Origin: a virus
DNA length: 20,228 bases
Virus record (IMG/VR): IMGVR_UViG_3300042291_000277
Location: 1-20,228 of that record
Strand: one strand, 5' to 3'
Below the pieces are notes generated by a model. It searched no databases. It saw only the letters and a list, made by a program, of their open reading frames with translations, and was not told the origin of the DNA. Shown here one piece after another: positions 14,623 to 20,228 of the stretch (positions are counted from its first letter, which is position 1; each line of letters starts with the position of its first letter). The translations under genes were made by a program, and so were the position numbers.

Positions 14623-17600
14623 TTATGAACATGAACCTTGTGGTAAACTTACACTTATTGCGCCTCCAGCAGTTACCGTTCCTTGTCTTGCGCATATAGT
14701 TACTGTTCCAAGATAACCTAATTCAACTCCATAATTCCAAGTTCCATTGCAAGACTGATAATCATAATAATCCGAATATTCAGTATCATAATTTATCAAA
14801 GTATATTGTTGACAATTAGGAGCAGCAGTAGTAGTTGTAGTTGTCGTTGGCGCAGCCGTAGTCGTAGTTGTGGTAGTAGTTGTCGTGTATCCACAAGCGG
14901 GATCGTTATAAGCAATCACCGAATTATAAGTTCCACAAGATCCATCTGCAAAAATACCAATTTTGTTAAAATCAGGTGCGCCTCCACAAAACTCGCCTAT
15001 GTATGTACCGTAAGGAGTGCAAGTTGTTGTAGTCGTTGTTGTAGATGTAGTTGTTGGCGCAGCAGTAGTTGTAGTCGTAGTAGGTGCAGCAGTAGTTGTC
15101 GTAGTAGTTGTTGTGTAACCACAAGCAGGATCGTTATAAGCTATAACTGATTGATATTCTCCACAAGACCCATCGGCAAATACACCAATCTTGTTATAGT
15201 CTGGCGCACCTCCACAGAACTCACGAATATAAGTTCCATAAGGAGAACAAGTAGTTGTGGAAGTTGTAGTAGTAGTACAAGAGGTTGCTATAACACTATT
15301 AATCTGATTGCTAAAATTACTATGTGTTGCTCTTTGTACATATCTAATAATTCCATCACCATTTACAAAATAATATCCTGTTGTGTAATTAGTTGTTGCA
15401 AAGAATGGAATCGGATTGAAAATTGAGCAATCCTCAATATTAACATCATAACGCAAGAAAGTATATCTTGGAGGTAATGTAGTTGTAGTTGTGGAAGTAG
15501 TTGTAGTAAATCCACAGGCAGGATCGTTATAAGCTATTACAGATTGGTATTCACCGCATGAACCATCTGCAAATACCCCTATTTTATTAAAGTCTGGTGC
15601 GCCACCGCAGAACTCATATAGGTAAGTTCCATAAGGAGGGCAGGTAGTTGTAGTAGTTGTTGTTGTTGCACAACTTGAATTTACAATACTATTAATCTGA
15701 TTTGTAAAATTAGTATGCACTCCATTTATTAAATATCTTGTAATACCATCTCCATTAATAATTTTAAATCCATCTGCATAAGATGTGTATGCCCAGAAAG
15801 GAATTGGATTAGATGTAGAACAATCAAAACTACTAACATCAAAACGGAAATATGTAAATCTTGGTGCTTCAGTAGTAGTACTTGTGGTTGTAGTACTTGT
15901 GGTGCTTGTACTTGTACTTGTAGTCGTTGTACTTGTACTTGTGGTACTTGTGCTTGTACTCGTAGTGCTTGTTGTTGGAGTAGCAGTAGTAGTTGTTGTT
16001 GTCGCACTTAAAGTAATATTTCTGAAATCAGACATTAATTCAAGACTTGTTTCTCCTGTTGTTAATTCTGTCTGATAAGAATTAATAATATACCTCTTAT
16101 CTCTAATTACTATCTTGTCATTTAAGGCAAGTTTAGACAATAGAAATATAGGTAAAATTGCTTTTATCTTCATTAGTCTTGCTTTCTGATTAAATGTATT
16201 TGTAAGGTATGCTGAATAGTAATTTTGAAATAATGAATTTTGCTCAATTTTATTAGTAAAAGTTGATTGTTCTGCTCCCCAATTTATAGTACTAACGATA
16301 GAAGATACTAAAGTATCTTGACCAAATAAGTTATAAGTTGTAGCAGTTGCACTTGATGTACCGTCATCAAAATAATATGTTTTTGGAGATGTCAAAGTTT
16401 GAATCACTCCATAATCATAAAGAATAACAGGCTTGGGTATATAACCACTATAATCAAATTTAATAGAATACCCTACTTGTAAATTCGTATCTGTGAATTT
16501 AGTAAATGGCATATTTTCAAAAGGCAATTCAATAGAATATTCTTCACCATCATTATCAATCTCATATTTTAAATCTCCGTATGGTATATCAGATTGAGAT
16601 AAAAATCTTGTTGCTAATAAGTTTTCGCATTCCTCATAATTAAAATTAAAAGTCTTATAAGGTCTTACCCTTTCTAAATCTATTTCATCCGTTTGGCAAT
16701 ATTCTGAAATATCATAGGTTTGCCCTGCTGAATACCATTCCTCAAGTTGTTCAACATAATAAGTAATTCCATCATTAGAATAACAGGTAAGATTAAACAT
16801 TTTTAATAATCCACTAAAGAAATCTTCTGCTTTTAATTCTGGCATATAATCGCCAATATTTAAAGTCGTTGTTGTTGTTTGTGGTGTGCTTTGTGTTGCA
16901 ACCACATCAATGCTTGCCCCTGATCCACTATTAATTTCAAAAGTATAAACAGATGTAAATGTTAACGCACTTGTTGAAGATACAAAAAAAGTATAAGCAC
17001 CTGAATCAACAAAAGCAATATCTAATCTTATGGGAAATCCAGTTGGACTTGTAAGAGCAGTTTGCTCATTTACTTTAATCCCATTTTTATAAACTGAAAA
17101 ATTAAATGTAATACCACTACCACTTGTAAAATCAATATCTATATAATTTTTACTTACATAAGCTGGTGCAAGAGGTTGGGTAAAATTTAAAACATTAGTT
17201 GCTAAATCGAAAATGTCTGATGTTCCAGTAGTACTTGATTTAGATTGAAAATATATTCTATTATCAGATCCTTTTTGAACAAATGTATCTGTATTTTTTA
17301 GCCACAAGAAAGCATTAGTAAATTTTGAATTACTTAAAAAACTTCCACTTAATGTAATACCTATTTGAGTTGCAATAGATTCAAGTATCTTGCTTATTCT
17401 CATTGCAGGGAATAAATCTAAATACGAAATTGGAGTTCCTACCTTACTTATGTCGTAATTACTTACATCTGTTCCATTGGTATTATATTGCCAAACATTC
17501 TTCGAAGATATTAAAGGAAATTTAACATCAAGTCCAACATTACCAGTAACTCTTGTTTTAACTATTGCACCTGTATATGTAAAGTTGTATGCTGAATAAT

Positions 17601-18000
17601 CAAAGTCCCTTAAAAATCTATTATTAAATTTATCTTTTAATGATATAAGAGATCCAAAGAAAGTCAATGTGTAATTATCAATATCACCTTTTTTATAACT
17701 TGCCTTTTCTAATTGTAACTTTCCTTTCCTAAATGGTAATGTATCAATTTCAATATAAGCATCTTTTCTTTTGGTGGCATTAAATGCAGAATCTAAACTA
17801 TTTTCATACCAATGTTTGAAGATCGCATTATTAGTTTTTGTCGCAGGAATGGTAAACGATTGACTAAAATCTGTAAAGACTTTAGATATGTCATTTATAT
17901 TTTGAATTGAACTATTGATTGAAATATTTTCATCTTCAAACAATTCAAGTCTTTTTGCCAACCCGTCATCACCATAAACAAAAATGCTTACATTAATCAT
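14623..18000 (-). CDS. Tal-like tail/baseplate protein fused to Thr-linked cysteine modules (probable adhesin)
   Basis: 1125-residue virion protein with two parts. Residues 1-660 resemble Bacteroidetes phage baseplate/Tal-like proteins: INVSIFVYGDDGLAKRLELF, ISKVFTDFSQSFTIPATKTNN, FRKGKLQLEKASYKKG, later GDYMPELKAEDFFSGLLKMFNL and EQLEEWYSAGQTYDISEYC. From about residue 664 the chain is low-complexity Thr/Ser linkers alternating with modules: A1 (FTYFRFDVSSFDC to NSSC), B1, A2, B2, B3, then a distinct C-terminal cap ending SLPQGSCS. B modules run PYGTY, EFCGGAPD, NKIG, FADGSCG, SVIAYNDPACG. The gene overlaps the Dit-like gene by 4 bp (ATGA) and is followed 1 bp later by the glycosyltransferase. 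The first part should sit at the tail tip, the second extend outward as a receptor binder. Confidence 0.78.
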   Translation of the reverse strand: MINVSIFVYGDDGLAKRLELFEDENISINSSIQNINDISKVFTDFSQSFTIPATKTNNAIFKHWYENSLDSAFNATKRKDAYIEIDTLPFRKGKLQLEKASYKKGDIDNYTLTFFGSLISLKDKFNNRFLRDFDYSAYNFTYTGAIVKTRVTGNVGLDVKFPLISSKNVWQYNTNGTDVSNYDISKVGTPISYLDLFPAMRISKILESIATQIGITLSGSFLSNSKFTNAFLWLKNTDTFVQKGSDNRIYFQSKSSTTGTSDIFDLATNVLNFTQPLAPAYVSKNYIDIDFTSGSGITFNFSVYKNGIKVNEQTALTSPTGFPIRLDIAFVDSGAYTFFVSSTSALTFTSVYTFEINSGSGASIDVVATQSTPQTTTTTLNIGDYMPELKAEDFFSGLLKMFNLTCYSNDGITYYVEQLEEWYSAGQTYDISEYCQTDEIDLERVRPYKTFNFNYEECENLLATRFLSQSDIPYGDLKYEIDNDGEEYSIELPFENMPFTKFTDTNLQVGYSIKFDYSGYIPKPVILYDYGVIQTLTSPKTYYFDDGTSSATATTYNLFGQDTLVSSIVSTINWGAEQSTFTNKIEQNSLFQNYYSAYLTNTFNQKARLMKIKAILPIFLLSKLALNDKIVIRDKRYIINSYQTELTTGETSLELMSDFRNITLSATTTTTTATPTTSTTSTSTSTTSTSTTTTSTSTSTTSTTTTSTTTEAPRFTYFRFDVSSFDCSTSNPIPFWAYTSYADGFKIINGDGITRYLINGVHTNFTNQINSIVNSSCATTTTTTTTCPPYGTYLYEFCGGAPDFNKIGVFADGSCGEYQSVIAYNDPACGFTTTTSTTTTTLPPRYTFLRYDVNIEDCSIFNPIPFFATTNYTTGYYFVNGDGIIRYVQRATHSNFSNQINSVIATSCTTTTTSTTTCSPYGTYIREFCGGAPDYNKIGVFADGSCGEYQSVIAYNDPACGYTTTTTTTTAAPTTTTTTAAPTTTSTTTTTTTCTPYGTYIGEFCGGAPDFNKIGIFADGSCGTYNSVIAYNDPACGYTTTTTTTTTTAAPTTTTTTTAAPNCQQYTLINYDTEYSDYYDYQSCNGTWNYGVELGYLGTVTICARQGTVTAGGAISVSLPQGSCS
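14816..16008 (-). repeat. Modular repeat region: Thr-rich linkers and A/B cysteine modules
   Basis: In protein order: linker (15863-16008, Thr/Ser only); A1 (about 15672-15866); linker; B1 (about 15510-15645); linker; A2 (about 15287-15477); linker; B2 (about 15116-15249); a long linker with AAP punctuation (about 15020-15118); B3 (about 14889-15020); linker (14816-14887). B modules are almost identical as proteins yet differ at many synonymous sites. Only the 14 bp ggatcgttataagc is unchanged in all three. Linker DNA is built of ACA/ACT/ACG triplets and would be prone to length change by slippage or recombination. Confidence 0.85.
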
Positions 18001-19067
18001 ATTACATTATTTAATAAATTATAGGCATATTCAAAATCCATTGTATAATTGATATTCTTATCTTGAATAATTGTCTTTAAATCTGTTTGATTAGTCTTTA
18101 AAGTTACAGGTTTGTTGTCTAATAGTACAACTTCGCTTAACATTAAATCTTGAATAAAATCTGAATAGTTTTGTGGTACAAATCCTGTGTTTAAAGTTAC
18201 GGTTTGTCTTGCATTAAAATTAAATGCTTTGGATTGTCCTTTGTAAGCATTGTAATTAAAAGAACTTGGAAGCAAGTTGTACATCGTACTTGAAACCGTT
18301 AATTGATTTGTCTGTGCTTTAAAGAATGTAAGAAACTGCCACCCACCAAAACGATTGATAAATGAACAGACTACTGGTGTATATTTAGACTCACAAATAG
18401 GAGTTACATTAAATATAGATGAATAAGTCAATGTGCCACCTACAAAATATTTTAAGGTTGTAATTGTGCCATTGTTATAGTTAGCACTTGATGTAGTCAA
18501 AGGTACTTTATACATATATTTGCCTGCACTTACTCCTGTTCCAAAGACAGGGGTAGTAATTACATTGTTATTACTTAAATCTTTGTATTCAACATCTAAT
18601 TTATCTCCTAAAGCATTATTAATTAATACGTTTGCAAAAGGAATGTTGCCTAATGAATACTGGATTTCTTTAGTATTATCAGCCAATAGACAATAATTGT
18701 TTAATGGATTAGTTTGATTGTACCCACCAATGTAGTTATTGTATCCATCAACACCAGCATAAGTTGTGGTATCAACTAAAGAATATACACCTGCAGATGT
18801 TTCTTTGTATCGTTTTATGGAAACATTACACCATTGATTGTTTGTTCCATCACTTGAAACAATGTTTTCAATGTATTCTCTTATATAAGGTGATATATTA
18901 TAAAGCGTAGATCTTTGTGCATTAGATGCTACCTTCTTTGAAAGTGTATAGGTTGCAGTTGCAGGAATTGAATTAGGGGTATTCCACAGAAATATCTCCA
19001 ATTTACTTCCGACCTGTGATGCTTCATTGATCTCTATTTGATAAGGAGATCTTGCGTAAATTATCAT
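17997..19067 (-). CDS. Dit-like distal tail protein
   Basis: 356-residue protein, beta-rich throughout, starting MIIYARSPYQIEINEASQ, with an internal FINRFGGWQFLTFFKAQ segment and a C-terminal block VLLDNKPVTLKTNQTDLKT followed by NINYTMDFEYAYN. That C-terminal block is a hallmark I know from Bacteroidetes phage tail proteins that sit before a Tal-like gene. Order and 4-bp ATGA overlaps on both sides with the gp10-like and Tal-like genes support a distal tail/baseplate hub role. Three cysteines cluster loosely (NQWCNV, CLLAD, CESKYTPVVC). The function is inferred from context and family memory, not from a defined catalytic motif. Confidence 0.65.
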   Translation of the reverse strand: MIIYARSPYQIEINEASQVGSKLEIFLWNTPNSIPATATYTLSKKVASNAQRSTLYNISPYIREYIENIVSSDGTNNQWCNVSIKRYKETSAGVYSLVDTTTYAGVDGYNNYIGGYNQTNPLNNYCLLADNTKEIQYSLGNIPFANVLINNALGDKLDVEYKDLSNNNVITTPVFGTGVSAGKYMYKVPLTTSSANYNNGTITTLKYFVGGTLTYSSIFNVTPICESKYTPVVCSFINRFGGWQFLTFFKAQTNQLTVSSTMYNLLPSSFNYNAYKGQSKAFNFNARQTVTLNTGFVPQNYSDFIQDLMLSEVVLLDNKPVTLKTNQTDLKTIIQDKNINYTMDFEYAYNLLNNVI

Positions 19068-19609
19068 TTTATTTTCTTTAATTTATAATCAACAATATAA
19101 TCTATATCCATTTTAAATGCTTCACCTAATTCCCCATTAATATACTTATTCTTCCCTGCTGCAAATGGCTTAGTAAAAAATAAACTTGGTCTTAACCCCG
19201 TTTGATAAATACTTCTTGTTATTAAAAATGCAGTTGAATTATATGAAATAAACTTACCACTTTTTTTATCTCTAAATTGTATCCCTCTTTGTTTTACCCA
19301 TTTTTGAATCCCTTCTGTTAACCCACCTTTACCAGTTTTATTACCTTTACCACTTCCAAATTTAAATGGACTATTAGGTGCTTTGTTTGAACTGCTTTTG
19401 CCTTTAACTCCTTGATCTTGAAACATTCCATAGTCAACCATTTCAAAGCCAACTATTGAATAATCATTGTCACTTACTATTTCACCTTTTAAACTATTAT
19501 ATAACTCCTTTGTGTTGTTCTTCCTATTCTTTGATAGGTTAGATCTTGACTGCTGAATTACATAGTCCCTAAATCTTTTTATTAAAGCCTCTGTGTTCTT
19601 CAGTTTCAT
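19064..19609 (-). CDS. HK97 gp10-like neck / tail completion protein
   Basis: About 181 residues, basic. Motifs fitting gp10-like neck proteins: VDYGMFQDQGVKG, a Gly/Lys/Ser-rich loop (KFGSGKGNKTGKGG), IQKWVKQRGIQF, and ITRSIYQTGLRPSLFFTKPF near the end (the helix and P-x-x-F pattern common to the family). These proteins join the tail terminator to the head connector. I place the start at the ATG at 19609, which overlaps the upstream stop as TAATG like two other junctions here. An in-frame TTG at 19615 would add two residues and is less likely. It overlaps the Dit-like gene by 4 bp (ATGA). Confidence 0.7.
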   Translation of the reverse strand: MKLKNTEALIKRFRDYVIQQSRSNLSKNRKNNTKELYNSLKGEIVSDNDYSIVGFEMVDYGMFQDQGVKGKSSSNKAPNSPFKFGSGKGNKTGKGGLTEGIQKWVKQRGIQFRDKKSGKFISYNSTAFLITRSIYQTGLRPSLFFTKPFAAGKNKYINGELGEAFKMDIDYIVDYKLKKIK

Positions 19610-20064
19610 TAGCAAACACTCATGTCATTTGGAACAATAATATCAAATGTCAATGTCCATCCTGCAACCTTATTTTCAAACCTATCAGTAAATGGTTCAC
19701 ATAATGGATCTCCATCAATCTGAACTAAATTACTAAATAATTCACCCCTCTTTAAACTACTTACTAATCTTTGTGCAATAGCTAATTGCTCATTTAAAAC
19801 ATCTAATAGATTGTCATTGCCTTCAAATACATCTGTCGCATTCTCTTTGCTTATATCTACAAGATCCATAAATAAAATAGATATGTTGTAACTGCTGACA
19901 AATTCCTTTGGACTTGCATTGTTTACAATGATATGGCTTAAAGGATAAATAGTTTGCTTAACTAAATCAACTTCAAAGATATCACCAGTACTAACAGTAT
20001 GTACAAAGCCTGTGTCTTTTATATAGTCCCTTAATTTATCAATAACGTAATAAAATCCGTTCAT
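19609..20064 (-). CDS. Putative tail terminator / tail completion protein
   Basis: 151-residue protein starting MNGFYYVIDKLRDYIKDTG. Its layout is an N-terminal helix, a strand pair around SHIIVNNASP and YNISILFMDLVDIS, a helix with NLLDVLNEQLAIAQRLVSSL, and a closing block FTDRFENKVAGWTLTFDIIVPN. The alpha/beta order and the final R-F-x-N-x-V-A-G-W strand fit tail terminators (gpU/gp11-like), which cap the tail tube before it joins the head. It lies directly before the gp10-like gene, the usual neighbour. Its start overlaps the upstream stop by one base (TAATG). The function is inferred from layout and neighbours. Confidence 0.6.
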   Translation of the reverse strand: MNGFYYVIDKLRDYIKDTGFVHTVSTGDIFEVDLVKQTIYPLSHIIVNNASPKEFVSSYNISILFMDLVDISKENATDVFEGNDNLLDVLNEQLAIAQRLVSSLKRGELFSNLVQIDGDPLCEPFTDRFENKVAGWTLTFDIIVPNDMSVC

Positions 20065-20228
20065 TATCTATTTTGTTTAATCATTTTAATTTCTAATTCG
20101 TTTTTCTGTTTTTCAAAACTTAAAAAAGTTAAGCATTGATTAATGGGTAGTTGGGTAATTTCATCAAATCTTCTAACATCGCCCTGTGATAAGGCATAGA
20201 TTGAAGAATACCAACCCCATCTTTTTCC
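20064..20228 (-). CDS. C-terminus of a tail-assembly-like protein (cut by window edge)
   Basis: Open reading frame entering from the right edge, 54 visible codons, stop at 20064-20066 overlapping the next ATG. The piece reads GKRWGWYSSIYALSQGDVRR, then FDEITQLPINQCLTFLSFEK and a charged helix ending KMIKQNR. The W-Y-S-x-I-Y-x-L-x-x-G-D-x-x-x-F-x-x-I-x-x-L-P pattern recalls small helical proteins next to tail genes in Bacteroidetes phages, possibly the tail assembly chaperone. Because the start is missing, neither length nor any programmed frameshift can be judged. Confidence 0.6.
   Translation of the reverse strand, partial: GKRWGWYSSIYALSQGDVRRFDEITQLPINQCLTFLSFEKQKNELEIKMIKQNR

Noticed and set aside
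14806-15426. Plus-strand Ser/Cys/Arg-rich ORFs
   Set aside because: Antisense shadows of the Thr-linker and B-module coding sequence.
14623-16010. Diversity-generating retroelement target at the C-terminus of the adhesin
   Set aside because: No reverse transcriptase gene or template repeat is visible in the window, and the repeated modules differ mainly at silent sites rather than at adenine-templated codons.
15785-16075. Plus-strand ORF rich in valine and leucine, resembling a membrane segment
   Set aside because: It is the reverse reading of the ACA/ACT/ACC threonine codons of the tail protein linkers. No independent start context or neighbours.

Overview
The window is the structural (late) region of a tailed bacteriophage or prophage. 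Every convincing gene lies on the minus strand, so transcription runs from high to low coordinates. The DNA is AT-rich, start codons follow A/T-rich leaders rather than clear Shine-Dalgarno sequences, and the proteins belong to phage families I associate with Bacteroidetes (XkdF-type protease, a tube-like protein starting MPCDISLGRLEPCK, Dit/Tal-like tail proteins, S74 fibres). A Bacteroidetes host (Flavobacteriia or a relative, possibly aquatic) is therefore the best guess. It is inferred, not proven. No terminase, integrase, lysis, replication, tRNA or CRISPR element is visible, so lifestyle cannot be judged.

Layout in the direction of transcription: (1) 20228-17997, the end of a tail-assembly-like protein, a tail-terminator-like protein, a gp10-like neck protein and a Dit-like distal tail protein, all joined by 1-4 bp overlaps. 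(2) 18000-14623, a 1125-residue Tal-like tail protein whose last ~460 residues are cysteine-bearing modules separated by mucin-like threonine linkers. It is followed by a glycosyltransferase and a class I methyltransferase (14621-13083). (3) 13059-11387, a very small ORF and a short tape-measure protein. (4) 11347-7668, the head block: XkdF-like protease, a Cys-rich mini-protein, two related coiled-coil proteins, a scaffold-like protein, the HK97-fold major capsid protein and a probable tail tube protein. The last two each end in a hairpin terminator. (5) 7575-1, a small beta-rich protein, the portal with a C-terminal extension, a head-tail connector, a small beta-sandwich adaptor-like protein, a 1494-residue tail fibre with an S74 self-cleaving chaperone, and the start of a further fibre-like gene.

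Three observations stand out. A bipartite motif, ACAAAA-N9-TACGTTTAT, occurs exactly three times with identical spacing, each time just before a gene block (near 13058, 11353 and 7581). It looks like a phage late promoter that splits the region into transcription units, and one copy sits directly after a terminator. A short peptide (I-x-x-K-V-F/Y-x-x-L/M) is shared by the extreme C-terminus of the scaffold-like protein and the N-termini of the two coiled-coil proteins beside it, suggesting a common capsid-docking tag. The glycosyltransferase/methyltransferase pair lies immediately behind the Thr-rich tail protein, suggesting that the phage may modify its own adhesin.

The gene order (neck/distal tail, then tape measure, protease/capsid, portal/connector, fibres) is rearranged relative to the usual terminase-portal-protease-capsid-neck-tail order.
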